From positions 14,942,001 through 15,006,000 of the forward strand of contig OX485809.1 in NCBI GenBank assembly GCA_950295325.1: DNA of 64,000 bases. The letters are read 5' to 3'. Of the stretch, positions 1 to 11,274 are shown one piece after another (position 1 is the stretch's first letter; every line of letters starts with the position of its first letter). The translations under genes and the position numbers were made by a program. This stretch comes from Polytrichum commune (taxonomy: Eukaryota > Streptophyta > Polytrichopsida > Polytrichales > Polytrichaceae). The notes below the pieces were generated by a model, which worked only from the letters and a program-made list of their open reading frames with translations, did no database searches and was not told where the DNA came from.

Positions 1-390
1 CATGTGAAGATGCATTATCCAAAATCATAATCAACTTTTAATTTTGGCCTTTGAACTGATTGTTGAGCTGCAAAATCTAGGCTTCAAATATAACCCCCTT
101 TATCCAAGCTGTTTTATTTGAGTGCCATTGAACTTACTCATGAGGTTGCCACCTTCCAAAACATCGTGGTTGCTTAGACGTATAAATCACAAGCAACTTC
201 AACTTAATAGACCTAGTTGAATTAGCAACAAGAGCACGTGTTACACACTCCTTCTGTAACTTCTGACCCTTCACCTTCCCCTGTGCTAATGTTTTGTTAG
301 GATGTGCTCTAAAATACAATCCAATTTCGTCCATGTTATAAACATCTTCATGCTCATTATTTGACAAAAGAATAAGAAGGAGGCCATTCT
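1..390 (-). pseudogene. Pogo/Tigger-like DDE transposase fragment
   Basis: The minus-strand translation matches the DDE catalytic core of pogo/Tigger transposases. It carries the first-Asp motif YNMDEIGLYF, then PNKTLA, the K-x-G-x-K-x-x-KE-x-VT stretch and the LVI-x-x-SKQPRCF block, then NKTAWIKGVIFEAW, and finally LDNASSH, which holds the second catalytic Asp, at the window edge. Three in-frame stops interrupt it (134-136, about 76-78, about 34-36), with no frameshift needed. It cannot make a functional enzyme. The family assignment rests on motif order recognised by eye; the third catalytic residue and the C-terminus lie outside the window. Confidence 0.75.
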
Positions 391-696
391 AATCCTAACT
401 AGGTCCATTCTACACTAGTAACCCCAATTTTCATTAAGTTCCCAATGATAAGTGAAGTTCCCAAGTAGTTCCCAAGTGAAAATGGATGTATTTTAGATGT
501 ACATAATATAGATGAAAAGAATTTTAGCATTAATTACCTCTTCAATATGACAAAACAGAGATTCTAAATGTCGTATTATCGAGTGTCATAGTCATATAAA
601 AGAGGGAGTTTGGAACTAAAAAGTTTGGTCACGCAAAAATGTGTCGTATTATCGAGGGTGTCGTCTAATGAGTGTCATACTAACAAGGTTAGACTG
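1..696 (-). mobile_element. Pogo-like (Tc1/mariner superfamily) DNA transposon, one end, cut by window edge
   Basis: One terminus is visible at 696: read on the minus strand it begins CAGTCTAACC directly after a TA dinucleotide (697-698), as expected for pogo/Tigger-type elements, which duplicate TA. Inside lies a decayed transposase segment (1-390). Only about 300 bases separate the terminus from the transposase core, so the N-terminal CENP-B-like DNA-binding part is missing and the copy is internally deleted. The other terminus lies outside the window. Confidence 0.72.
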
Positions 697-701
697 TAGT
701 T

Positions 702-865
702 GCAGATGAACCGGTTGAGTTTGAGGAATAAATTCAAATCTTCAAGAAAAATACTGATCCATTTAGAGGAATCTTACAGAATATATTCTTTAATTCAACA
801 GAGAAGCACAAAAGATGTCAACATGTAACCGGTTGGTCTTGCAAACACTAGGATCTCGACTGATG
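702..865 (+). repeat. Dispersed repeat copy (ACCGGTTGAGTTTGAG family)
   Basis: Begins just beyond the pogo-like terminus with GATGAACCGGTTGAGTTTGAG and ends near CATGTAACCGGTTGG and CACTAGGAT. The same order of motifs recurs in opposite orientation at about 50108-50245, 51590-51735 and 51860-52060, next to the trihelix pseudogene. It may be a scattered piece of that locus. Confidence 0.5.
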
Positions 866-1838
866 AGGCCCAAAATCCTCCCTGAAACACTGGATTTTGC
901 ACATTAATCGAATTCACTTCATGCTTGTTGTGACAATTAAGGAATTAGGTAGGTTTATATAGGTAATGTGATGGTAACGACATTAGTGATCATTCTTGGT
1001 TCTTCTAGTTTTCATTGTGACCAAACACATATAATGAAATCATACATAAATTTTTGTATTTGAGGTATATATTAGTGTTGGTTTGCTTAAATAGTGAATG
1101 CATGGTATCAATAATCGACGTGAATAATGATATCCAAAAGAACCTACTCATGGGTATCAAATTTGTAATAATAATCAAATATCAATATTTGATGGGTAAC
1201 TCAAAATGAGTATATTTTTGCACCTAAGTTAATATTTGGGTCAAAACCATTCATAGCCATATTGATTATAGGGTGATTTTGTCTAGGTATGAAAGTTCAT
1301 GCATGGTATATACATCCAAATCATATCAAGAAAAATATATTGTTAAATAACCTACCCAATTGGTACCAAAAATGTGAAAAATATTATTATAAATACCTAA
1401 ATGGTATCTATAATAAAGATTTTGGTACCAAACCAATTTTAGTACATATTTGAATTTTGTCTAATTGTGCTAGAAATAATTATAGCTACAAAATATTTTA
1501 TAAATTAAGTGCATTTTACAAGTGATTGAATTATGATTAAATGATGATGTTGAAGATTTGGGTTCAAATACACAAACTCGATGGGTTGAATGCAACTACT
1601 TACATACTATTTTGATAACTAGTGTTGTATAAGAGTGTAACATTGATGTTTGTCCACATGACATAATGTGCTAAATATGCTTAGAACACTCCCTTATGAA
1701 TTAATAATTTATGATTCAAGTACTTAGCTAGGTTAATATACCATATTATTCTATACTATATAGGTTGTTTGTTGGGGTCAATGGCCCTTTTAAGGGTTGA
1801 GGTTTAGGGGTCACTAATATTCCTTCTTAAGTATATAC
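866..1838. other. AT-rich intergenic DNA, no gene seen
   Basis: No open frame of useful length and no recognisable repeat termini. Short recurring words such as TATCAA and GGTACCAAA suggest decayed simple or satellite-like sequence but do not define a unit. Confidence 0.5.
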
Positions 1839-2289
1839 CATGGGTGGAGTTATACGGTTTTTGTGCACCACGTGTTGTGGAGGGGTGTTTGTTTAGGGGT
1901 TATTTACTTCCAAGACATGAATTAAAAGTTCCCTATAATTACTTAATTCTCCAAAACAACCTTTTAATTTACACCCTATCATTACCTTTATTTTCCATGC
2001 CAATGCAATGTATTATAGTTTATATTCCTTTTATGCAATTAAAAGCAATCCATGTATGTATCATTCCATACATACAAAAAAACATGTGCGTACATACTAT
2101 CTTAAACATGGTTCCATACAAGCCATTGTGTAAATTTGTACTTGATGATCATATAACATAACACAACAACACTATATGACCACATAAAACAATGCTAGAA
2201 CCAAAACAATGACTCCCATGTGTTGACAAATTAGACCTAATGTATTCTTTTAATCATGAAGACTACAATTTCAATACTTGCACTCCGCT

Positions 2290-2359
2290 AGAACTAAAGC
2301 ATAAAGAAGGAAAACACTTGCAAATATATCATTCTAATACACCAAACAACACACACGCA
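2290..2359 (+). repeat. 70-bp direct repeat, left copy
   Basis: Matches 4361-4430 at 67 of 70 positions. The pair brackets the inserted segment holding the LINE RNase H relic and is either an unusually long target-site duplication or a duplication breakpoint. Confidence 0.75.
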
Positions 2360-3315
2360 AAAGAAGAAGAACTCCGGTCTCCGAAGGAGGCCGGAGTGAT
2401 TAGAGTGTATGTTCGTACTAAAACATCCTTGGCCACACCCTAGGGCAATGGCGTTAGATGTAAAACTACTTCACCCTTTGCAAAGAGTAGACACTACATT
2501 AGTGACTAATAGCCTTTACCGGTGACCGGTAGCATGTGCCCTTCAATAGCGGTAGTCATTGTGGCACTACTACGGGGGAGGAGTATATCGGATTTGTAAA
2601 TGTTTAGCTATGCTAGATAGTGTAGGTATGTGATAGGTTGTCTATTTTATAGCTTCCTTTTATGAACTAATATCAAAAGTGCATATTGTATGGCAATTAT
2701 GTTGATTTATTTAAACGTGTGTTTGATTCTCATGGTAGGGAGTTTGAGTTCTGTTTCTAGTTCTTTCGTTGATGGGATGTGAGTTGTGGCTCTTGCACTT
2801 GCGACTAAGACCATAAGTGGTGCTACTTTCCATCCTATCACTGCGACACTGTTGATGAGCAGTTGATATTTTGTGGTTTTTCTCTCTCAAGTTTCTGCAG
2901 TGAATTTGTCGTTACAATATGTAAATTCTATAAATTGTATGGTGATTTATGGTGATTTATGGTGGAGGGGCTTCTGGTGGCGGATAATTATATGGGTGGC
3001 CTATGATGCACAATATGTCAAGTTTGAACTTGGCGTTGCAATAGCACCTTTGGGCACCGCATGTGCATGGCAGTAGCCATGTTGGTACTATATTTTCTTG
3101 AGGTAGTCCATTATATGTGCATGCATTCATAAGTGTGTAATGTCTTCATATTTTCTTTAAAATGATAAGTTTACGTATTCCCAAACAACTTTGTTATGCC
3201 TTTTTATTATTAGCTCATGAATGTGTTGTTGTTTATCATTAGGGCATGTATTTGATGGATACACTTCTCTACCAAAGAAGAGTTGTTTCCGAGCATGTCC
3301 CATATACTGTCCAGT

Positions 3316-4080
3316 TTAGAATTTTACTAGGCATATTTTTTGTTTATTTGCAATGGTAGGGTTTTTCCAAAAGTCATTTGATAATACCTTGTCGATATCT
3401 TTGTTGTTGAGCCATTTATGTAGTTGGTGTGTTTGGTTTGCTATAATTTCTAGATTATGCCTTTTATCATATTTAAGGACGTATTTACCAAGGTGCCGAA
3501 TGGAGCCTTTGTCTGGTGTTTCTTGCATTAAGTGCCACCAATATTTTTGGAGGTAGTATGGTGTAGGGTGTGCATGCTCATATGTTGCTACAACGTCTCT
3601 ATGGTCTAGTTGGCAACCCAATTTGGCTAGTGTGTTTGCTTGTTCATTGCCATTTATGTTTGTGTGGGCTTTGACTTTATGGAGTGTGGTGGTTTGTGTG
3701 TGGGATTGTAGCATTTTAATTGTAGATTCGAGTATATTTTTAGATTGGGTGACTGTTATTTAGGGTTGGGTGTTTGATTTGTGTATTTAGTAGGTATAGA
3801 ACATTGAGGTAGTCCGTGAAGATATGTGCTCGTTCATCATGATATGTAGTGGGTTGGAGATGGAGGGTGTGGTGTATAGCCATCATTTCTACTCATAGTA
3901 TGTTTTGTAGCCCCACTAGCCTTTTGCAATCTTGAAATTTTTAAAAAGGTTGTATATGACATATCTTGCCATTTCTCGTTTCCAGTGTTCTTGAGTCGTT
4001 TCTTTAAGTGGTTTGAATGACCCGTCTATGTAATAACAAAATTGTGGTTGGTAGTTGAAGGGAATCATTTGTCTAGGTTG
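3316..4080 (-). pseudogene. LINE-type RNase H domain relic
   Basis: The minus-strand frame shows an RNase H fold in order: YIDGSF (first catalytic Asp, codon near 4024-4026), a glutamate block interrupted by stops near 3890-3900, IFTDYLNVLYLL (Asp), and HKVKAHTNINGNEQANTLAKLG, the His-containing C-terminal motif. Plant LINEs of the RNase H-bearing type carry this domain at the end of ORF2. The expected final Asp of NE-x-AD is Asn here. Several stops and frame changes show it is dead. The last 132 codons are open (3316-3714). Minus-strand sequence upstream of the DGS motif (about 4085-4318) is also open and may belong to the same relic. Confidence 0.65.
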
Positions 4081-4360
4081 GTGATCAGTGGGGTATAAAT
4101 GGTTTGGGTGGTAGGTGGATGGGGTGGGAATGGGGGTATATGAGTTTATACCATTTTGTACTATGGTTTACTGGGGTGTTTATTGGTGTAGGTGTTGTAA
4201 TTTTGGTGAACATTGCGGGTATTTGTAGGATGTTAGCAATGACGTCCATCTGGTGGGTATATTCCCTTGATCCAATGGGTGTAGTCTTGTGGTGTATGCA
4301 CAAATATGTGGATAGCACGGCTTTCTATTCTTGGTGTGATTTGTAATACAACACACACCC

Positions 4361-4430
4361 AGAACTAAAGCATAAAGAAGAAAAACACTTGCAAATATAT
4401 CATTCTAATACATCAAACAACACAGACGCA
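4361..4430 (+). repeat. 70-bp direct repeat, right copy
   Basis: Partner of 2290-2359 with three mismatches; marks the right edge of the segment inserted into the older hAT-like element. Confidence 0.75.
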
Positions 4431-4752
4431 TGTCACATTTGCATATCATACACATTCATATTAGCAACTCAAATATCATACATCTTATGCATTACAAAAG
4501 TGCAATGTTTTACCCAAAAACAAAATGTTTTGTGTGTTTTAATAAACACAACATCGGCTATATTAATTCCACCAAAAAGTAATGGCCCATATTTTATACT
4601 TATTTACTTCACTTGTAATGGGATTGTCTACTTTTAATTGGCCCTTTGTTAATTGAAATTCCTTTATACCTTTTATTTCAAATGAATTTAAACTCCCTAA
4701 AATTTATATGCCACACATTGTTATGAAATGACCAAGTGGTTCAGTCCTTGCC

Positions 4753-6013
4753 AATATCTCTCTCTCAACCACAATCCCATCTAGATCACATGCAAATTAC
4801 ACTTGCTCTATCTCAATCATCCCACCATACTTTTTGTGATAATTTTTATCCTATTGAAGTTTACAATGGTTTGTTGGACACTCCACCTCTAAAAAATTTC
4901 AACATCTCCAAGCAATGTGTTTGTCTTTTCTATGCATAAAATGTTCCATGTTTTGTTCTTTCCTTTGGTGCATATGAGGTTGAAATTAGCGAAATACCTT
5001 ATTGCCGGGTCGTTTCAACTTGTGTTGCACACCGTTGTTTCTAGAGATCCTATGCACCTAGTGGCCAAAGTAACTAGTCTTGTTCATATGTCAGTGGTTC
5101 ATCAAAACGAGCTCAGTCACAACTTACATCCATGTACTTGTCATGTAGTTAGGTTTGTCAACATGTTGTTTGCATGCCACTTGGTTTGTCGAATGCTATC
5201 ACTGTATCCAATTCCTCCTCCTAGAGGTTGTAATTTTGATGACAACCTCTTGTTCAATATGCCGCCTTCTTCTAGTCCCCATTTGCATTCAACACCCACC
5301 TTGGGGGGCATGTAAATGTAATCCACACTAGGTCCCTCCCATTGTTGACGACCCATAATGCCATATCATCTCTAGCATTGTTGATATACTCAAGATCTTG
5401 GGTGGCCGCCCAATATGCTCCAACATCTTCATTGGCATTGATCTCAATTCCCTCCCCAAACAATCCATCTAGTTCATTTCATGTCTATTAAATGGCAAAT
5501 TGATGTTTGAGTTGCAATTAGAAATGGAGGTTTTAAGCCTTGCAAAAACACTGTCTTGGATTGGAGTTGCAAATGGATGGTTCTAACCAAAAATATATGG
5601 GATGATCTTGAAACCTAGCTCCTCGAAGATAGGCACATGTCAAATTGAATGCCAAAATTCTTTTACCTTGGCTTACCAAACTCCGTTTTGAAACCAACAT
5701 TTTTGAATGTGTGTGGCCTAGTTCCCTTGAATGTGAGAAACACACACTCTATTGCAATAAGTACTCCTTTTGGGGATGCCATTGGTTCCGAATGTTAAGG
5801 AACATCGCATAATATAGTGAGATCATGCAGTAATTTTGATGCACTTGGCATTTGTAATAGTCCAAAACTCATGCATATATTTACTTGAAAATTTTATACA
5901 TATATTCAAAACTTATTTAAACTTTAGTTTGTAGCTTGCCAAGGAGTCTAGCAAAAGCACAAATTAAAAAAGCTGGATTTTTTACTTCCATTATGTCAAA
6001 TGCCATTTGCCAA
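4753..6013. other. Intergenic DNA, no gene recognised
   Basis: Several overlapping open frames of 60-130 codons occur on both strands, but none shows a known domain, a plausible start context or splice-linked continuation. I see no terminal repeats here. Confidence 0.45.
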
Positions 6014-6238
6014 ACTACACTAACCATGATATTTAGTGACACATACTAATTGGATTTTCACAATGCTATATCCTTTCATCATAGATGTAAATTTTACCAA
6101 GTAAAGTTGTAAATGTTCTATGATGTCCAGACTACCAATTTAACATTTATTGGAAAAACATGAGATACATAGTAAGTAGATACAACATTGCGTAAGTTCA
6201 AATAGTAAGTGACACTAAATATCATATTTAGTGTAGTA
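6014..6238. mobile_element. Short MITE with ACTACACTAAATAT termini
   Basis: Left tip ACTACACTAACCATGATA and inverted right tip ending TATTTAGTGTAGTA form an imperfect terminal inverted repeat of about 35 bp, about 225 bp apart. The tips are themselves near-palindromic around ATATCATAT. The same tip occurs at 12751-13144 and 48977-49373 with different interiors. No target duplication could be defined for this copy. Confidence 0.65.
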
Positions 6239-6381
6239 CATAGTACTACACTCCACTTAGCAGCTACATTACACCTAAAGGGAATGCCTCTTGGGGGCAC
6301 ATTATGCAATTATAAGTTGACTCTTCATCAAAGTCTTCCGTGAAAACATGGCAAAATCATCATGACTAGACTCTTGAGTCT

Positions 6382-6558
6382 CATGGTCTGAGATGACCCT
6401 AAACTACCAGATGATAGTGGAGAGGTACCCAAACCATACGGAGTGGTTGACAATCCAATTCCCGGATGTGAAATCATCTCTCTACTTGAGGGAAACTAAA
6501 AGAGAGAAACTAACCAGGTGGACAAGCGCCGATGTGTTCCAAAAAAAGAAAAAGAAAG
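6382..6558 (+). mobile_element. SINE-like retroelement copy 1 with 14-bp target duplication
   Basis: The body (about 177 bp) starts CATGGTCTGAGATGACCC, contains a decayed Pol III box-B-like segment near 6440-6470 and ends in an A-rich tail (from 6541). It is flanked by perfect 14-bp direct repeats, AGACTCTTGAGTCT, at 6368-6381 and 6559-6572. Two further copies occur at 55458-55629 and 57973-58208. Size, A-rich tail and a target duplication of this length fit a SINE; the tRNA origin is inferred from box B in the other copies. Confidence 0.75.
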
Positions 6559-6792
6559 AGACTCTTGAGTCTTGAATCTAATCAGTACATCATGATGGCT
6601 ACCTGCGGCCTGACTGCCTCAATCTATGGACATTGGAGCTGACACTAACTTGTAGACTCCGAGTCAGGAGATTTGTAAGAATATTAAATTGCATTCATGT
6701 GCAGGCTCCGCCTGTTCCCAGCTCGCCGCCGCACCAGCAATCTCGCAGTCTCCCGCTCCGGCTCTCCGCCAGACCAGCTTCCCCTGGGTTGG

Positions 6793-7172
6793 GTTAATGG
6801 CCACTGCACACATGGGCCAAGAGCCGTGACCATGAAATTGTGAGAGCCCAAAAGAAAGTTTGCAAAGGCCGTTCGAAGACACTTCCAAAATGACGATGTA
6901 GTGCGGTTCCTCAAGTGAGGTGTGAAGTCATATGTGACTGGGCCCTCCTTAACCAAATATATGCTATTTCAATGAGTTTTTGTTCATGCGGGTGGTCAGA
7001 CATGAGAAAATTTATATAATGAATCCAACGGTTATGGGATTTCAGAGTGCCGCGGTCTCTCGGTTTTGTGCTTGATCCATTTGATGTCACGTGTAGACTT
7101 TACATCCATCTTGCATTCGCTTACTCTGTTGCATTCACTTAAGCTGAAGTGCAATGGTCACGGGCCCTCAGT
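6793..7172. mobile_element. Degenerate PIF/Harbinger-like MITE
   Basis: Aligns by eye along most of its length with the intact element at 50548-51045: AGAGCCGTGACCATGAAA, ACACTTCCAAAAT, GTGTGAAGTCAT, TTCATGCGGGT, TAGACTTTACATCCATC, then GGGCCCTCAGTC at the right. Ends are decayed and no target duplication is readable. Confidence 0.6.
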
Positions 7173-8355
7173 CATCAGAATCTCCTAGAATGCAACACGT
7201 CTTATTCTTTCAAGAATGCAAATGTAGCTTAGAACTCATCCCCGTACAATAGTACGTTGCTCACTGTTGAAGAAAAGTGTCCAGTTTTGGCGCACGTACC
7301 TGCTTTACTAGATTAGCAGGAGCACTAGAATCAAGCCTTTCAAACCTTCCTGTTGCCGCTTCTTCTGCTGAATCACAACGTGCGGCCTAGCTACAATTGT
7401 TGCGCCAGTTAGTACTTTCGGATGTTCGCAACAAAAAATGCACCTAATCTGATTCCAATCCTGATCATCATTTGGTGCTTTCCTACATGAAGGCGAGGGA
7501 AGTCAAACCACAGGGCAATCATTGCATCCAACCTGATGATCTAGACCTCACTCTTTCGGCGGAGCTTCTATCGCCGAAGCGAGTGCAGGCCCACAGATCA
7601 GGCAGCTGCATTCAAGATCTGACTTATCCCTTAATGTGAGTTTGCTACCTGACCCTAGACATTTGTGAGGTTATCAAATTTCTATCTTGAAGGTGCCGGT
7701 CTCCTCATGATTTTCAGCTGAGAGAGTTTGCAATATAACTCCTTGGTTTGTGAGGATATCAAGTTACTGCCTTGATGGAGCCAGCCTTCTGCTGGTGTTC
7801 AGTTGGGAGAGTTTGTGTAGAGCGATTTAGCTAGCGAGGCACATGGAGTTAGTTAGTGCTATGAAGGGATTGGGTACTGCATTGATCTACTGGACACTCG
7901 ATGTTTTGATCAAAGTTTTGGGGTTGACCCATTTCAGCCTCCTTTAACAAAAAGAAGCTCAGTTGGGGTAGGCACATGTAATCTGGAGACGATCGTAATC
8001 TATGTTACTTCCATGTTGATCTGTGTCTCTGGAGATCGCTCTGTATTGTCTTGCACAGCTTAATGTGAATCTTTAATTCACCTCCAAAGCCTACAGATGG
8101 CCGGGATGACTAAGGGGAGCTACTCCTTTCTGCACTACTCGAAATGTAAAGCACACGTATATACGAGGGGCTGGTATCCTCTCACTTGGCGTAGCCAGGA
8201 GGCCTCTTTGTATTTTCCATCACTGAATCAGCATGTCTGAGTGTGCTAAGGATTTCAGGTGGAATCTGCTTCTGCATTTATTTTTGTGAGCATCAAGTAC
8301 TAATTAACAAATATCAATCTCTGCAGATCAATCGAAGCTTAAAGGGTTGTGCATC
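7173..8355. other. Upstream region of the XTH gene
   Basis: No coding frame recognised. The segment is less AT-rich than DNA further upstream and should hold the promoter and 5' UTR of the XTH gene. TATATACGAGG-like sequence near 8157-8168 could be a core promoter element, but I cannot fix a transcription start. Confidence 0.35.
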
Positions 8356-10278
8356 ATGGCCAAACCCCAAGTAGCTAGCTTCTTGGCTGCATTGACGTGC
8401 TTTGCCTTTGCTATCAAAGGGTTACAAGCCGATCCTGCTAGTGGTGGTTCTGGAACACCTTTCTGGGACTTATATAACATGTTCACTGATTGGGAACATA
8501 CTCATCCTGACCAGACGGGTGACATGGTTGAGATGTCTCTCGACAACTCATCAAGTAAGTTTCCATCTGTCAAAGCGTTGTTCCTGAGACACAGAGTTTC
8601 TGCTTGTTCTTTCTTGCTTCTTGCAGTGATATTTAGACTAAATTAGTAATTTTTTGGCTTTAGTACGTGCTCGAGTATTGATGCTCAATGGAAATCCAGT
8701 GAACTTAACAAAATGCTAACGTTGGATTGCAGTTGCTGCGTTTGGATCAAAAGATTCGTACTATTATGGGCGGATCAGTGTAAAGCTTAAGCTGTCTTGT
8801 GAGAATACCTCTGGGACTGTAACATCATTTTATGTAAGCTACAAGCACTTGTCTCTCACTTGCGTTCTATATAATCTCCGATTATTTTTGTTGACCCAGA
8901 GTAGGAGACGATCCTGCATTGCAAGAAGATGAATGTCTTTAACTTGTATGGCACCTGAGCAACCTGATTTCGCAGGCCTCTTCTGGTGCTCCCTACCAAG
9001 ATGAATTCGACTTCGAGTTCCTTGGAAACGCATCCGGCGAGCCATACATCCTGCAGACAAATATATTCGTGAACGGGACTGGCAACAGGGAAATGCGAAC
9101 CAAGCTTTGGTTCGATCCGTGTTTGGCCTACCACGAATACTACATCTTCTGGAACAAATATATGACATTGTAAGCTTGTTCATTACATTCTCAAGCCTTG
9201 TGATCTCCTTCTCTTTCTATATAGACTTAAAAGGAAATACTCTCTAAGAATCGGGTTTCTCATTGCATGTCAAGCTCCCAGTGCTCACCCCAGTATGTCA
9301 AGCCTATGTAAGATGTAGAGCCCAAACACATTCTCAGATTAGGGCGTAAAATTGCACAATTTTTTTTTTTTTTGATATGTATTTTGATGCGTAAAGTGGG
9401 CCCTCTAAGTCCAGTTCTCACAAAACAGTTATGAGTCTTACATGTCTGCTAGACTTTGTGAAATATCCTGCTTTCATGTCTTCTTGAGTCTTTGTGTGTC
9501 GGGGCAGAAGTTGTAGCAGTTATTTGAGACTGTTGGAAGAACCAATTTTAGGAACAAATGCTGAGCAAGCTCCTATTAGTACAGGATAATCTCAAGATGA
9601 CAGCCTTCAAACATTATCAGATCATTAGGGCTGGAAGTTGCACAATTGATATCCGCTGCATGGCTTTTGATGTTTGCAACGAAGTACCATCGATTCCTGA
9701 TTTATGTGCTTTTGATGCCTTTGATATTCTTATGTTACATCTGTGCTCTTTTGAAAATTCCTGCTCTCATGAAGACTGGTGTTTTGAGACTTTCTGAAAA
9801 ACCATGATTTTTACACAAGATTATTCTTGATGCTTAATTGGACAGGTTCTATGTGGACTCGGTGCCAATTCGGGTGTTCATGAACTACCGAGAGACAGAG
9901 GGGATTCCTTACTTCACCAAAGCTGTAAGGGTCTACGGCACATTGTGGAACGCCGATTCCTGGGCTACCGAGGGCGGCAGGATCAAGATCGACTGGAACA
10001 ACGCTCCTTTTCAAGCTTGGTTCTCAGGCTTCGATGGTTTGGACGCTTGCACGGTGTGGTCGACTAATGGGGACACAAGCCTGTGTGAATGGCCATCACA
10101 GCCTCAATGGTTCCAAGGAACGGCGTTTCAGAGCCTCAATCAAAACCAAAAGAATCTGCTCAGCTGGGTGGCGACCAACCAGACCATTTACAACTACTGC
10201 ACCGACACAAAAAGATTCAGCAACACACCCTCAGGAATGCCTGCAGAGTGTGCTCCCAATCTCATCCCGTACCCTTAA
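8356..10278 (+). CDS. XTH: Xyloglucan endotransglucosylase/hydrolase, GH16 family (four exons)
   Basis: A secreted cell-wall enzyme that cuts and religates, or hydrolyses, xyloglucan. Exons 8356-8554, 8733-8833, 8976-9169 and 9846-10278 splice cleanly with GT-AG introns into 308 residues. I chose the ATG at 8356 because it opens a signal peptide (residues 1 to about 25, ending LQA). The GH16 motif DEFDFEFLG spans 109-117, with Glu110 as nucleophile, Asp112 as helper and Glu114 as acid/base, followed at once by the family's N-glycosylation site N118-[15 protein letters not shown], a WN...[11 protein letters not shown] segment and [12 protein letters not shown] follow in family order. The C-terminal XET domain has [10 protein letters not shown] and PAEC cysteines. 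Length and gene structure are typical, so it looks intact. Whether it favours transfer or hydrolysis cannot be read here. Confidence 0.95.
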
Positions 10279-11187
10279 GCTTAGTTGATTGATTATCTCT
10301 TAAATCGGGTCATTGAACCTATATGTAGTTGTAGCTGCAGCCATATAATCTTTGCTATGGATTACTTAGTGCTGATAGTGAATATGAATGTACACAAGTG
10401 TTGACAGGAGGCCCTTCTGAAGTTGTGCGAACACGGAGCTGAATCCAGTGTGCTCTGTGTTTGAGGAGCTCGTTGGACTGCCACGTAGTGAAGAGTTTAG
10501 GTACTAACATGATGAACTGGACTATTTGATGACTTAGTCCATGTGCCGATAATTTATTAGGAGATCGATCGCCCACCATCCTGGGTGTGCTTGCCATTTC
10601 AGATTCATTTATTCAAGGAATAAATGTCACCGTGCCAAACTGGTGGCATGCTGCCATCTCGAAATACTTGCTGCTTGCTTTTGGATACTCTAGCTGGTTT
10701 GTTTGATTTGTTTTTGTTCCATCTTAAATGAAATGAAATTGTAAAGTCCGGGAAGCCAAAAGGCTTGTGGGAGTAAAAGTACATTAAGATGGTGAAAAAG
10801 TGCGAATTCCTTAAGAGTGACGGAGTGCAGAGGCTAATATGAATTTATAATCCAATTGTAAAAAGGTACATTTAATACTGCCTAGTAATGCAATTGGAAA
10901 TTATGTCTCATTCTCAACTACATTGTAAGAGCAAAAATGACATTGTCGTTCATCTCTAGGGATTGGGACATTCCACCACCTGCAGGTTTCAAGGGCAAGC
11001 CTATGGTTTGAGGTGCGATAAGCAGCAATAGTTTTACATTGAGGTGGTGACAGTGGTGGAAAGTACGATGCACATTCCTATTCATAGCTGGAAAAGTCCT
11101 TGAGGTGAAGAAAATCTAATTCCTTTCCCCTGAGGTGGAAAGACCCAGTTCTATTATTTAGCCAAAAATGTTTAGTAGACTCATGAG
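10279..11187. other. XTH 3' flank
   Basis: The first several hundred bases are the XTH 3' UTR and flank, and form unit 0 of the duplicated array downstream. A dispersed word (AGTCCGGGAAGCCAAAAGGC) at about 10745 belongs to another repeat family. No gene. Confidence 0.5.
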
Positions 11188-11274
11188 ACTGTTTACTACT
11201 GGACCGATGCACAAAGACTCAACAACACACCCTCAGGAATGCCCGCAGAGTGTGCTCCCGATCTCACCCCCTAA
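11188..11274 (+). pseudogene. XTH last-exon fragment (duplicated)
   Basis: Aligns with the end of XTH exon 4. In frame it reads a version of the C-terminus carrying the block [12 protein letters not shown] and then stops at TAA (11272-11274). The conserved Cys of YNYCTD is Trp here, and an in-frame stop lies only about four codons upstream, so no larger exon remains. Homology continues into the 3' flank (CATTGATCC, TTGACAGGA, TGGACTGCCACG, TCCATGTACCGAT), matching 10279-10700. It is a truncated tandem copy at an offset of about 1 kb, not a second gene. Confidence 0.85.

Larger units (their letters stand above)
1839..4752. mobile_element. Degenerate hAT-like non-autonomous element, interrupted by a 2-kb insertion
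   Basis: The flanks 1839-2290 and 4431-4752 align by eye with the two halves of the better preserved element at 60318-60893. They share the left-end block with CCACGTGTTGT and TTATTTACTTCCAA, and the right-end block with AATGGCCCA, TAATGGGATTGTCTAC and TTTCAAATGA. The left tip (CATGGGTGGAGTTATAC) is a decayed form of CACGGGTAGATCACTC; the right tip is poorly preserved. The middle is a later insertion flanked by a 70-bp direct repeat. Confidence 0.55.
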
